The notes beneath the pieces were generated by a model. The model was not told the DNA's origin. It was given only the letters and a program-made list of their open reading frames with translations, and did no database searches. From assembly GCA_910586715.1 (NCBI GenBank), contig CAJUJG010000060.1:1-16721 (forward strand): a stretch of 16,721 nt of DNA, given 5' to 3'. The translations under genes were made by a program, and so were the position numbers. Shown here one piece after another: positions 1 through 8,343 of the stretch (its first letter is position 1; every line of letters starts with the position of its first letter). This DNA comes from an uncultured Lachnospiraceae bacterium (GTDB taxonomy: Bacteria; Bacillota; Clostridia; Lachnospirales; Lachnospiraceae).

Positions 1-72
1 CGCAGCCCAGTATTTTCAAGGGCTTTGCCGATTTTGCTTCAAAACTTGAGATTTTAATAGAATAACATTAAT

Positions 73-125
73 CAGGCTCACTGTCCATTAAAATTTTGTT
101 ACTGTTTTAATTTCCAATGAGCCTG
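73..125. repeat. Two-tier inverted repeat (long hairpin)
   Basis: The outer arms CAGGCTCA (73-80) and TGAGCCTG (118-125) are perfectly complementary. Inside them ATTAAAA (87-93) and TTTTAAT (105-111) form a second perfect 7-bp stem, separated from the first by a symmetrical 6x6 internal loop. No T-run follows on either strand, so this is not a standard intrinsic terminator. Its role is unknown. Confidence 0.6.
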
Positions 126-139
126 CTCATTCCTTATTT

Positions 140-166
140 CTTTATAGGAAATTTCGTCCTATAAAG
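140..166. repeat. Perfect 10-bp inverted repeat
   Basis: CTTTATAGGA (140-149) and TCCTATAAAG (157-166) are exact reverse complements around a 7-nt loop. The stem is AT-rich. On the minus strand the seven-T run (168-174) precedes it, so it does not have a terminator layout in either direction. Its function is unknown. Confidence 0.55.
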
Positions 167-237
167 TAAAAAAACCTCCGGGGGATGCGCACTCCGCGCT
201 AAGGAAAATGGTTGCTAAAGCAACCGCGCTCCGGCGC

Positions 238-266
238 GAGAGTCCGGCAAGCCGGACTCTCTTTTA
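238..266 (+). terminator. GC-rich hairpin with U-tract at the ftsK 3' end
   Basis: GAGAGTCCGGC (238-248) and GCCGGACTCTC (251-261) are perfect 11-bp arms around AA, followed by TTTTAT on the plus strand. As an intrinsic terminator it is best oriented for plus-strand transcripts arriving from the left. It begins only a few bases after the ftsK stop, so it may also end or protect the 3' end of ftsK mRNA. On the minus strand it is followed by a second hairpin (GGTTGC/GCAACC, 210-225) and, at 168-174, a seven-U run. Confidence 0.6.
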
Positions 267-268
267 TA

Positions 269-3049
269 TTATCCGTTTTCTTCCAAATAGTTCTCAAACT
301 GTTCCATACTCATCAGAATGCGCCGCGGCTTTGTGCCTTCCTCAGCGCCGACTACGCCCGCCTCCTCAAGCTGATCGACAATACGCGCCGCCCTGTTAAA
401 GCCAATCTTAAACACTCTTTGCAGCATGCCGATGGAAGCCTTGTCCTTTTCAATCACAAACTTGCCCGCTTCCGCAAAATATGCATCCGTGTCATTTCCT
501 CCGCCGCCGGACGCGCCGGACACTCCGCCGGAACCCTGAATGGTCTTAATTTTATCCTCGATTTCATTGCTGTATGTATTTCCAAGCATTTGGTTTTTGA
601 GGAAATCCACCACGTCCGAAACCTCTGAATCGGACACAAACGCCCCCTGTACTCTCGCAGGCTTTGTATATCCCTGCGGATAAAACAGCATATCGCCTTT
701 TCCCAAAAGCTTTTCCGCACCGTTCATATCCAGTATGGTACGCGAATCCACACCACTGGACACACTAAACGCAATACGGCTTGGCATGTTCGCCTTAATC
801 AGTCCTGTAATAACATCCACAGAGGGTCTTTGCGTCGCAATGACCAAATGAATTCCACATGCTCTTGCAAGCTGTGCCAAACGGCAGATACTTGCTTCAA
901 CCTCTCCCGATGCCACCATCATCAAATCCGCAAGCTCGTCCACAATAATGATAATCTGCGGAAGCTTCTGTACAGGCTGACCATCAGGCAAAAGCTTCCC
1001 CTGCGCAGCAGCCGCATTGTAACCTTTCAAATCCCTGACGCCAAGCTCCGCAAATTTCCGGTAGCGGTCATCCATTTCCGTCACACCCCAGTTCAATGCC
1101 GCAGACGCCTTTTTCGGGTCCGTCACAACTGGTATCATCAGATGCGGTATGCCGTTATATACACTCAGCTCCACTACCTTGGGGTCAATCATAATAATCT
1201 TTACGTCGGACGGATCTGCCTTATACAAAATGCTCATAATAATCGTGTTAATACACACGGACTTCCCCGAGCCCGTCGCACCTGCAATCAGCACATGCGG
1301 CATTTTGGCAATATCCGTCACAACGGTCTGTCCTGCTATATCTTTTCCCACCGCAAACGCAAGATTTGATGAAAAGTTCTTAAAAGTATCCGACTCAATC
1401 AAATCACGCAATGCCACGGCGCTGTTCTCCTTGTTCGGCACCTCAATGCCGACTGCCGCCTTTCCCGGAATCGGCGCCTCGATACGAATATCCGTCGCCG
1501 CAAGATTCAACTTAATATCATCCGCAAGACCGACAATCTTACTTACCTTTACGCCCTGCTCCGGCTGCATTTCATAGCGCGTAACGGAAGGTCCCTGACT
1601 GATGTCCGTAATCGTCACGCGGACGCCAAACGTCTGCAGCGTCTGCTGCAGCCTTAATGCAGTTTCTTTTAACTGATTTGTCGAATCCCCTTTTTTTCCT
1701 TCTCCTTTTTTTAACAGCCTGATCGGCGGAAATACATACTGTTTGGCAGGCTGTTCTCCGGCATTTTGGACATGCTCCTGTATTTTTATTTCTTCCTTGG
1801 CAATATCTGCCCGTTCTTCTCTCGGAAACGCTGCAGGCTCCTCTGCCTGCAAAGGCGCTTCCTGAACCGGTTCAAGCACGGTATCCTCCGTCACAGGCTC
1901 CGGCATCTGCTCCAAGTCCTCCTCGGCAAGCGGAGCGCCAAAGCGGCTTTCAAAAGAAAAAGAGTCCGGTTCCGGTTCAAAGTATTCTTCCTCAAAAACT
2001 TCTTGCACCGCTTCTTCCTGAAAACCGTTCGGCATGCTCCAATCCGTTGCGTTACAGGGCTTTACGCGTATATCCTCCTCAAATACCTCCGGTTCCATGA
2101 TTTCATCAAGAATTGTAATCTCATGAATATCCTGCCTTACTTCACCCGACGGTTTTTCTGCCTTTAAATTAATCGCCGCACTCGATAAAACCCCTCTTGT
2201 CTTTTTATCTGTTCTGCGCTGCTTTTGCTCTGCCTCCTCTTTCACAACATTCTGCGTCCTTCGGAGCGTCTGCCGGTTCCTGTCCGCACGCTGCCTTTTG
2301 GGAAATCGTTCCTCCTCGTATTCCTCCTCATCGTAATCCGCAAAATCATCTTCCCGGGCATACTCCTCCCGCAAAGCCTCCCGATATTCGCGCATTCTGA
2401 CAGCATCCTCTCTGGCAGACTCAAGCAGATACGCACCGCCCTTTTTCACACCTGAAAGAAAACTCTTTTCCGTGATAAAGACAATCGAAATAATTGCAAG
2501 CACAAGCACGGCAAACAATGTTCCGCCAAAGCCAATCAGCTTGTACAGACCGTAAGCCAAAAGCCCGAACACAACACCGCCGCCGCCGCGTTTATCAACC
2601 GAACTTTGATAAAGCTCCTTCATAAGTGATTCGCCCGTAATATAAAGATCTTGCTTCATCAGCATAAATGACAGGATACCCACCAAAAACACCAATACGC
2701 CGCCACTCACAAGCTTTACTACGGCTACCGTATTCCCCCGATTGGAAATACCAAAAGCAAAACCAAAAAATATAATAATCGGCACAACATATGCCAAAAG
2801 ACCAAACAGTCCAAACATTACATTTTTGACACCGCCCGCCGCCGTACCGTGAATAATGCCTGTCACACACAAAAACGTAAAAATCGCTGCGGCAAAAATG
2901 ACAATCAGCATAACCTCATTTTTTACTGCAATATCTACATGATTCCTCTTTTTTCTTCGTGTATTCGTACTCCTTCCTGTATTTTTTGATTTTCCCTTCG
3001 CTGCATTTGTTCTGCTCTTCGGCGTGCTTCTACCTGACGCAGATGCCAT
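269..3049 (-). CDS. ftsK: DNA translocase FtsK/SpoIIIE family
   Basis: This is a septum-anchored, ATP-driven double-stranded DNA pump that clears chromosomes through the closing division or sporulation septum. The 926-residue product has a basic N-terminal tail (about 1-40), four or five hydrophobic segments at roughly 46-192, and an acidic, low-complexity linker (about 210-450). The RecA-like motor follows, with a Walker A GATGSGKS at 590-597 (K596) and a Walker B stretch IIIIVDELADLMM containing D704 and E705. The last 70 residues form the winged-helix gamma domain that reads orienting DNA sequences in this family (SIGMLQRVFKIGFNRAARIV). Length and domain order match full-length family members. 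The start is supported by GGGGGAG upstream of the ATG. It has its own promoter at 3084-3112. The sequence does not separate a vegetative FtsK from SpoIIIE, so the symbol is a family name. Confidence 0.95.
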   Translation of the reverse strand: MASASGRSTPKSRTNAAKGKSKNTGRSTNTRRKKRNHVDIAVKNEVMLIVIFAAAIFTFLCVTGIIHGTAAGGVKNVMFGLFGLLAYVVPIIIFFGFAFGISNRGNTVAVVKLVSGGVLVFLVGILSFMLMKQDLYITGESLMKELYQSSVDKRGGGGVVFGLLAYGLYKLIGFGGTLFAVLVLAIISIVFITEKSFLSGVKKGGAYLLESAREDAVRMREYREALREEYAREDDFADYDEEEYEEERFPKRQRADRNRQTLRRTQNVVKEEAEQKQRRTDKKTRGVLSSAAINLKAEKPSGEVRQDIHEITILDEIMEPEVFEEDIRVKPCNATDWSMPNGFQEEAVQEVFEEEYFEPEPDSFSFESRFGAPLAEEDLEQMPEPVTEDTVLEPVQEAPLQAEEPAAFPREERADIAKEEIKIQEHVQNAGEQPAKQYVFPPIRLLKKGEGKKGDSTNQLKETALRLQQTLQTFGVRVTITDISQGPSVTRYEMQPEQGVKVSKIVGLADDIKLNLAATDIRIEAPIPGKAAVGIEVPNKENSAVALRDLIESDTFKNFSSNLAFAVGKDIAGQTVVTDIAKMPHVLIAGATGSGKSVCINTIIMSILYKADPSDVKIIMIDPKVVELSVYNGIPHLMIPVVTDPKKASAALNWGVTEMDDRYRKFAELGVRDLKGYNAAAAQGKLLPDGQPVQKLPQIIIIVDELADLMMVASGEVEASICRLAQLARACGIHLVIATQRPSVDVITGLIKANMPSRIAFSVSSGVDSRTILDMNGAEKLLGKGDMLFYPQGYTKPARVQGAFVSDSEVSDVVDFLKNQMLGNTYSNEIEDKIKTIQGSGGVSGASGGGGNDTDAYFAEAGKFVIEKDKASIGMLQRVFKIGFNRAARIVDQLEEAGVVGAEEGTKPRRILMSMEQFENYLEENG

Positions 3050-3083
3050 AATATCTCCCCCTAGTCAAAAAACTTTACATAAC

Positions 3084-3112
3084 ATTATAGCATTCTTTCC
3101 CCTGCTTGTCAT
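3084..3112 (-). promoter_or_regulatory. Candidate sigma-A-type promoter of ftsK
   Basis: On the minus strand ATGACA (3107-3112) and TATAAT (3084-3089) are separated by exactly 17 nt. Transcription would start about 25-30 nt before the ftsK ATG. The promoter lies in the 100-bp gap after the permease gene, so ftsK can be expressed independently of the transporter module. Confidence 0.6.
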
Positions 3113-3124
3113 CTTTTTTTGACA

Positions 3125-3150
3125 TCAACATATCAGCTCAACATATCAGC
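3125..3150. repeat. 13-bp perfect tandem duplication
   Basis: TCAACATATCAGC occurs twice in direct tandem (3125-3137, 3138-3150) immediately after the permease stop codon (TAA on the minus strand, 3151-3153). I see no convincing intrinsic terminator between the permease and the ftsK promoter, so some read-through into ftsK is possible. Confidence 0.7.
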
Positions 3151-5667
3151 TTAAGCCATATCATCCCTAAGCGCGTCAATGATATTTTCCTTCCTTATTT
3201 TATTAGTGGCATACAGCATCGTAATAAAAACAATACCAAATACACCAAATACACTGACTGTCATACTTTGCCACGGGAAATGATACGCAAATCCCTCAAG
3301 CTGCTCACTCGTTACCAGCACTTTGTAAATCATCCACGAAAGAATACCTGCAATCGGCACTCCGTACAAGAGCGTATGCAGCCCATAAAAGAAACATTCA
3401 AAATTCATCATCCGGTTAAAACCCCGTTCCGACATTCCGACAGAACGCAGCATGGCTAGTTCCCGCCTCCTGATGCGGATATTTGTTGAAATGGTGTTGA
3501 ATACATTTGCGACTGCAATCAGCGAAATCATAGCGCCAAATGCATAAGTAAATACATCTACAACAAAAGTCAAGCTGCGGAACAAATCAACTGCTGAAGA
3601 AAGATTAATCAGCGTATAATCACATACAATCCCTGAATTTGTAATCTCGGACTGAATCTGCGACATTGTCTGTGCGGGTGAATCTGCCCAAAAAGTCAGA
3701 CCTGATTTGGAAATTCCCTCTAATCCATCAAATTCACTATTCATTGACCACGGAATAACCATAAGAAATAAATATTGCGGCACGGAGTCAAATGGAAGCG
3801 TATCCAAAGGATAATTATCCACCACAGTTGCCCTGACTGTTTTTACCCGCTCCCCTATAGAACCTATAGAAGAAGAAAGGATAAACTCTAGTTCCTGCCC
3901 CGTGAAAAAAGTCTTATGCTGTGAAATATCCACAATAACAGCAAGGGTTTTTGCATCCTGTCCCATGTATTCATCTTTAGAAAACCCAAGGCTTTCTATA
4001 AATTCATAATATACAGCATCTTCTATAAACTGGGCATAGATTGGTATTTTACCCTCCAACTGATACTGACCGTCGGCAAAATCATCGGGAATACCTTCTA
4101 CGCTCCCCGAATAAATCAAATTACTCTGCCATGTACTCTTACTTACCCCATCGACTTTTTTCAGAATGTCATGCAGTGCAAGAAGTTCGTCCTGCGGCAT
4201 TTCCTTAGCATAAAACGAAATATCGCCATCAGCCTCGACTGTTAACTCCTTTGAAATTCCTTTCAGGGTACTGCTAAAAGCGCTTCCTGCTACAAACAAC
4301 ACAACACTTAAAGTTAAGGATAATATGACACTGCGATAACGCCGCTTGTTCCTACGGAAATTTTTAAGCGCCAGTATTCCCTCCAAACCATAAACACGTG
4401 TGGAAAATTTGGAAATTATAACATCCTTTGCTTCTGTCTTAATTTCACCAGTCTGGCGGATACATTCCATTACAGGAACAGCCGCCGCTTTTCTTGCCGG
4501 AATATATGCCGAAATCAAAATTGTGACCAAACTGACTGCTATTGCGGCAGCAAGCGCCGTTACGGACACTGTCAATTTAAGCGGTACATTGCTGGCAGAA
4601 ATAGTCGCAAAGTTTTTCCCAACAACAGGCAGTGCCAAGGCAACACTCCCAATACCGGCAGCCACACCTAACGGAATGCCGAGCACGCCAATGCAAAAAC
4701 CTTCAAATAAAACAGCGCTTTTTAACTGCCTGGCCGTTGCCCCTACTGACATAAGAATACCAAACTGATGAACACGTTCATTCAGGGAAATATGAAATGA
4801 GTTATAAATCAGGAAAACAGACCCAATCATGATAATTGCGGCTAATACTCCTCCCACCGCAAACATAACAGCATTAAACAGGGTATTTTCTGACACACCG
4901 TAAAAACGCAGTACATCTTCATTCAGAGCAAAAGGAAATGAACCCGCAAAACGAATTCCATATTCATTCACTTTTTGTGGACTCTCCAGCGTGAGAAACA
5001 GACTGCAGCGCCCCGCCTTGTTCATAATATCTGTTCTCGTGATTAACGTATATCCCGGTGAATCATGTTCTTCAAATCCGGCTCTTTCATAAACTCCTAC
5101 GACCGTATAGGTTTTTTCTTCCACAATATTCAGTACTTCACCACTGATATATGGATCATGCTGCGTCAATATGTTACCGCCCTCTTCACGATTACCAACT
5201 GCAATACGAATCGGCTCTCCTACCGGAAGCCTCACATCCGCCTTAATAGAAATATGATTCGGAATGATAACTTCCGTATCATTCTGTGGAAGTCTGCCGG
5301 AAATCAGTGTAACTGGCAGCTTATCAAATGTTTCATCTGTAAAACCGGCAACAAACAAATACGGTTTTTCAGTGCTTTTGGCACCGTCAAGCGACGCATA
5401 ACCAATATTCTCAAATGTTACTGCATCCGTAACCTCAGAATCTGCCATCCTTTTTTGCACAAAGTCCGAATCCACATCCACAAAATCAATGTACCAGCTA
5501 CCGCACTTGGCTATTGAGCCATTGATCAAATACTGTAAAAGAGATGTTCCAAAAGTGGCAACTGCAGTAAATAAAGCAGCGGACAATGCCACACCGATTA
5601 CGGTCACAAATGTACGGGTACGGTTTTTCTTTAATCCCTGCAGCGCAACCTTATGAAAAATATTCAT
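3151..5667 (-). CDS. ABC transporter permease, FtsX/MacB type with two FtsX domains
   Basis: This is the membrane subunit of the ABC system, paired with the ATPase encoded just upstream. The 838-residue protein has one hydrophobic segment near the N-terminus (about 17-40), then a large extracellular MacB-like domain (about 45-260). A first FtsX-type block of three membrane segments follows (about 265-395), ending in an IPARKAA coupling motif. A fifth segment lies at about 445-465, then a second extracellular domain (about 470-690) and a second three-segment block (about 700-825). The eight-segment duplicated layout fits the lipoprotein/peptide-type ABC3 permeases; Bce-type permeases instead have ten segments and one large domain. 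Its ATG overlaps the ATPase stop in an ATGA arrangement (5664-5667), so translation is coupled. The substrate is unknown. The neighbouring sensor kinase suggests envelope stress or antimicrobial peptides, which is inference. Confidence 0.9.
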   Translation of the reverse strand: MNIFHKVALQGLKKNRTRTFVTVIGVALSAALFTAVATFGTSLLQYLINGSIAKCGSWYIDFVDVDSDFVQKRMADSEVTDAVTFENIGYASLDGAKSTEKPYLFVAGFTDETFDKLPVTLISGRLPQNDTEVIIPNHISIKADVRLPVGEPIRIAVGNREEGGNILTQHDPYISGEVLNIVEEKTYTVVGVYERAGFEEHDSPGYTLITRTDIMNKAGRCSLFLTLESPQKVNEYGIRFAGSFPFALNEDVLRFYGVSENTLFNAVMFAVGGVLAAIIMIGSVFLIYNSFHISLNERVHQFGILMSVGATARQLKSAVLFEGFCIGVLGIPLGVAAGIGSVALALPVVGKNFATISASNVPLKLTVSVTALAAAIAVSLVTILISAYIPARKAAAVPVMECIRQTGEIKTEAKDVIISKFSTRVYGLEGILALKNFRRNKRRYRSVILSLTLSVVLFVAGSAFSSTLKGISKELTVEADGDISFYAKEMPQDELLALHDILKKVDGVSKSTWQSNLIYSGSVEGIPDDFADGQYQLEGKIPIYAQFIEDAVYYEFIESLGFSKDEYMGQDAKTLAVIVDISQHKTFFTGQELEFILSSSIGSIGERVKTVRATVVDNYPLDTLPFDSVPQYLFLMVIPWSMNSEFDGLEGISKSGLTFWADSPAQTMSQIQSEITNSGIVCDYTLINLSSAVDLFRSLTFVVDVFTYAFGAMISLIAVANVFNTISTNIRIRRRELAMLRSVGMSERGFNRMMNFECFFYGLHTLLYGVPIAGILSWMIYKVLVTSEQLEGFAYHFPWQSMTVSVFGVFGIVFITMLYATNKIRKENIIDALRDDMA

Positions 5668-6353
5668 GACTGCACCACCTGCCTCTCATCCCTTACCACT
5701 TTTCCATCTGCAATACTGATAATTCGGTCTGCCTGTAAAGCAATATTTTCATCATGGGTAACAATGATCAGTGATTGGTGATATTTCCGGTGACTTTCTT
5801 TTAAGAGATGAATAATCTCCTGTCCATTACGGCTGTCCAAATTGCCCGTGGGTTCATCCGCCAAACACACCTGCGGTGCGTTCATCAGGGCACGCCCAAT
5901 GGCAACCCGTTGTTGCTGCCCGCCTGAAAGCTGGTTTGGCAGATGCGTCTTTCTTTCCTGTAATCCTAATAATTCCAGCAGATCATCCAACCTTTCTTTG
6001 TTGACTTTCCTTTTATCCATAAGAATGGGCAATGTAATATTCTCTACCACATTAAGCGTAGGTATCAGATTATGAAACTGATAGATTAATCCCACCTGCC
6101 GCCTGCGGAATATAGCAAGTTTTTCACTGCTTTGGGCATATATATCCTGCCCATCCAAATAAATCTTCCCGCTTGTCGGAATATCTACCCCTGCAATCGC
6201 ATGGAGCAAAGTAGATTTCCCTGAACCGGAAGTTCCAATAATAGCAGTAAAATCACCCTTTTCAATATTTAAGGAAACATGGTCTAATGCTGTGACCATA
6301 TTTTCATCCTTGCCGTAGACTTTACACAAGTCCTCAATTTTCAAAAACTCCAT
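5664..6353 (-). CDS. ABC transporter ATP-binding protein (MacB/LolD type)
   Basis: This is the cytoplasmic nucleotide-binding subunit that powers the FtsX-type permease encoded by the next gene. The 229 residues carry Walker A GTSGSGKST (40-48), Q-loop Q92, the signature LSGGQQQR (142-149), Walker B with D166-E167 in CLADEPTGNLD, and an H-loop in IVTHDE near residue 204. These are the hallmarks of the MacB/LolD/BceA group, and all catalytic residues are present. I place the start at the ATG at 6353 because AGGAGG lies 8 nt upstream; a frame extending 10 codons further (to 6383) has no such site. It follows an array of phased repeats likely to bind the module's response regulator. Confidence 0.95.
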   Translation of the reverse strand: MEFLKIEDLCKVYGKDENMVTALDHVSLNIEKGDFTAIIGTSGSGKSTLLHAIAGVDIPTSGKIYLDGQDIYAQSSEKLAIFRRRQVGLIYQFHNLIPTLNVVENITLPILMDKRKVNKERLDDLLELLGLQERKTHLPNQLSGGQQQRVAIGRALMNAPQVCLADEPTGNLDSRNGQEIIHLLKESHRKYHQSLIIVTHDENIALQADRIISIADGKVVRDERQVVQS

Positions 6354-6423
6354 TATATGAGCCTCCTTTATCTTTTCTAACAACCAATGACACTCCTCAT
6401 GTTACATCCGTTGTTTACTCATA

Positions 6424-6429
6424 ATCATA
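6424..6429 (-). promoter_or_regulatory. Candidate -10 element of the ABC transporter promoter
   Basis: TATGAT on the minus strand lies 9 nt downstream of the last phased half-site. No good -35 hexamer is found 17 nt upstream, as is typical of promoters activated by an OmpR-family regulator. The assignment is tentative. Confidence 0.35.
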
Positions 6430-6438
6430 GGATTTTGA

Positions 6439-6500
6439 ACTTACTTTTCTGTGACTTTTTTGTGACTGATTTGTCACATTTTCATCAGAATTATGTCACT
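6439..6500. promoter_or_regulatory. Array of six 7-bp half-sites phased every 11 bp (Pho-box-like operator)
   Basis: On the plus strand, 7-bp units begin at 6439 (ACTTACT), 6450 (TGTGACT), 6461 (TGTGACT), 6472 (TGTCACA), 6483 (CATCAGA, degenerate) and 6494 (TGTCACT). Every spacer is 4 nt and AT-rich (tttc, tttt, gatt, tttt, atta). This 7+4 layout is how PhoB/OmpR-family winged-helix regulators line up direct repeats on one DNA face. The last unit overlaps the kinase stop codon, and the array ends just upstream of a -10-like element for the ABC genes. I infer that the response regulator encoded at 7475-8158 binds here to switch on the transporter. Confidence 0.65.
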
Positions 6501-7485
6501 TTAGAAAGCGGACGGAAAAAACAGCCCCGCCTTGTGGATTATTTTTGGCTGAGATAGTCCCTCCCTGCTGCATGATAATGTTTCTACAGAGAGCAAGCCC
6601 GATTCCATATCCCGTTGCATCCGCATCTTTTCCCCGATAGAAACGCTCAAATAAATGCGGCAAATCTTCCTTTTTAAATCCCGCCCCATCATCGTGGAAT
6701 GTAATTTCTGTAAATATCGGATTATCCACACAGCCAATTTTGATTTTCCCATTATCACCAACACTTTCTATACTGTTTTTAATAATATTTTGAAATGCTT
6801 CTGAAAGCCACCTAAAATCACCTGATATATTAAGTTCCTTTGGTATATCAGTCTGTATATGAATATTATGCAGTTCCATTGAGATTAGAAAAGGACGAAG
6901 TGAAACGGATACTAAATTGCTTATATTTATCCGTTCCTTTTTGAACATCACAATTCCAGCATCCAAGCGAGATAGCTTCAACAAGGAAGAAAGCAAAAAA
7001 TCCATCTGCCCAAATAATCCCTCGGCTTCTCTTATCAATACTTTTTGTTCTTTTTTCTCTGTATCCTTTTCTAGTAATGAAAAAATAATATTCACTGATG
7101 TAAGCGGAGTGCGAAGCTGGTGTGAAATATCCGCAAGAGAATCTGCAAGATGTTTTTTTTCTTTTTTTAACTCATCATTCTGCTCCCGGATTCGCAAAGT
7201 CATTTTCACAATCTCGCTCTGTAAAATAGAAAGTTCGCCTTCCTCAACTTCACTGATATATAAATGTTCCGAATTATGCAGCACCAAATCAATCTGCTCT
7301 GATAGCTGTGCGATCTTCTTATAGCGTGCCTTTGTGAACACATAAAATACTATTCCCAATATGACAGCCGAGAACAGCTGCAGTATTCCCGCCGTTACAC
7401 TCACCTTAAATCCTGCTGTTGAAGCGATAAATACGATTATAAGAAACAATATGGCAGCCTGCCTGATCTCTTTATTACGAAGCAT
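6496..7485 (-). CDS. Sensor histidine kinase with a minimal extracellular loop
   Basis: This membrane kinase phosphorylates the response regulator encoded just upstream. The 329 residues begin with two hydrophobic segments (about 10-25 and 30-51) joined by only a few residues, so there is no extracellular sensing domain. A coiled linker follows, then the DHp domain with H122 in DISHQLRTPLTS. The ATPase domain has an N-box (AFQNIIKNSIES), G1 (DDGAGF), F-box (LFERFYRG) and G2 (GYGIGLALC), so the enzyme looks intact. I choose the ATG at 7485 because GGGAGG lies 5 nt upstream; it overlaps the regulator gene by 11 bp. Kinases of this shape next to ABC transporters are known in Firmicutes to sense through the transporter (Bce-type logic); for this one that is inference. 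Confidence 0.92.
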   Translation of the reverse strand: MLRNKEIRQAAILFLIIVFIASTAGFKVSVTAGILQLFSAVILGIVFYVFTKARYKKIAQLSEQIDLVLHNSEHLYISEVEEGELSILQSEIVKMTLRIREQNDELKKEKKHLADSLADISHQLRTPLTSVNIIFSLLEKDTEKKEQKVLIREAEGLFGQMDFLLSSLLKLSRLDAGIVMFKKERINISNLVSVSLRPFLISMELHNIHIQTDIPKELNISGDFRWLSEAFQNIIKNSIESVGDNGKIKIGCVDNPIFTEITFHDDGAGFKKEDLPHLFERFYRGKDADATGYGIGLALCRNIIMQQGGTISAKNNPQGGAVFSVRFLK

Positions 7486-8158
7486 AGCTGCCTCCCAACC
7501 GATACCCTGTCCCATGAACAGTCAGGATGATCTGTGGCTTTGAAGGATCGTCTTCGATTTTTTCCCGCAGCCTTTTAATATAAACTGTTAAAGTATTATT
7601 ACTTACAAATTCTCCTGTTACATCCCACAACTCATCTAACAACTTGTCCCTTGTGATAATATTTTTCGGATTATTGACAAAGACCAGTAACAGACGATAT
7701 TCCAGGGCGGAAAGGAATACCTCCTGCCCGTTCTTTTTAACAATGCCGCTGGCTGTATCCACAGACAGTCCATTCCTGTCAAAAATGATTGGCAATCGGT
7801 CTGTTTTACGCAAAGCCGCTCCAATCCTTGCAATCAGTTCCCTTGGTCTGAATGGTTTTGTAATATAGTCATCTGCCCCCATATTCAGTCCGGTAACAAC
7901 ACTGGCTTCATCACCAGAGGCTGTTAAAAAAATAACCGGAATATTTTGCATCTGTTTAATTTCTGTACAGACGGCAAAGCCATTTCCATCGGGCAAAGAA
8001 ATATCTACTAATGCCATGTCAAATTTATACTCTGTCAGCATCCTGACTGCCTCTGCCTGCGTAGCAGCATGGCTGACAGTAAATCCCTCTGACTGAAGCA
8101 AAAGTATTAAATTTTTAGAAATTGTCTTATCATCTTCAACCAAAAAAATTTTTTTCAT
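7475..8158 (-). CDS. Response regulator, OmpR/PhoB family
   Basis: This is a DNA-binding transcription regulator controlled by the adjacent kinase. The 227 residues comprise a receiver domain with the acidic pair D9/D10, phospho-acceptor D52 (ALVDISLPDGNG), T79, and K101 in the YITKP motif. A C-terminal winged helix with ALEYRLLLVF, TVYIKRLREKI and a final GTGYRL motif follows. The start at 8158 (MKKIFLV) is preceded by AAGGGG at good spacing; an ATG 15 bases earlier (8173) lacks a ribosome site. It is the first gene of the unit, behind the promoter at 8265-8293, and its 3' end overlaps the kinase start. The phased repeats at 6439-6500 are its most likely target. Confidence 0.95.
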   Translation of the reverse strand: MKKIFLVEDDKTISKNLILLLQSEGFTVSHAATQAEAVRMLTEYKFDMALVDISLPDGNGFAVCTEIKQMQNIPVIFLTASGDEASVVTGLNMGADDYITKPFRPRELIARIGAALRKTDRLPIIFDRNGLSVDTASGIVKKNGQEVFLSALEYRLLLVFVNNPKNIITRDKLLDELWDVTGEFVSNNTLTVYIKRLREKIEDDPSKPQIILTVHGTGYRLGGSYAS

Positions 8159-8264
8159 TCTAACCCCTTCCATTATTACAAAAAAGTTATTTTACTAATC
8201 GGGTACTGAAGCGGAAATAAACGCTAACATTTACATTCACCCTTTCCTTAATCCATGCCATACA

Positions 8265-8293
8265 ATTATATGCAGTTGGGCGAATAATTTCAA
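8265..8293 (-). promoter_or_regulatory. Sigma-A-type promoter of the two-component/ABC unit
   Basis: On the minus strand TTGAAA (8288-8293) and TATAAT (8265-8270) are exactly 17 nt apart. The predicted start near 8258 gives a leader of about 100 nt before the response regulator ATG at 8158. The near-consensus elements suggest basal, activator-independent expression of the sensor pair. Confidence 0.75.
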
Positions 8294-8343
8294 GTATTTG
8301 AGGACGGCTGAAGCGCTATCGCCGCAAAATTATAACAAGGCAT

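Larger units (their letters stand above)
1..268. other. Non-coding left-edge region rich in inverted repeats
   Basis: I see no supportable gene in these 268 bases downstream of ftsK. The region is dense in hairpins: a 5-bp stem at 4-8/20-24, a two-tier hairpin at 73-125, a perfect 10-bp stem at 140-166, and a GC-rich cluster at 175-262. The left part (1-170) is AT-rich and the right part strongly GC-rich, so it may be a composite of unrelated pieces. A run of seven A at 168-174 gives a U-tract on minus-strand RNA, so ftsK transcripts could end anywhere between 268 and 165. Confidence 0.5.

Noticed and set aside
1..60. Possible attachment-site-like sequence at the left edge (AGCCC...GGGCT with AT-rich core)
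   Set aside because: The arms are only 5 bp, there is no integrase or second copy in the window, and the resemblance is from memory only.
830..1577. Long open frames on the plus strand opposite the FtsK motor domain
   Set aside because: They lie wholly inside a well-supported gene, have no ribosome sites or recognisable domains, and follow from the codon composition of ftsK.
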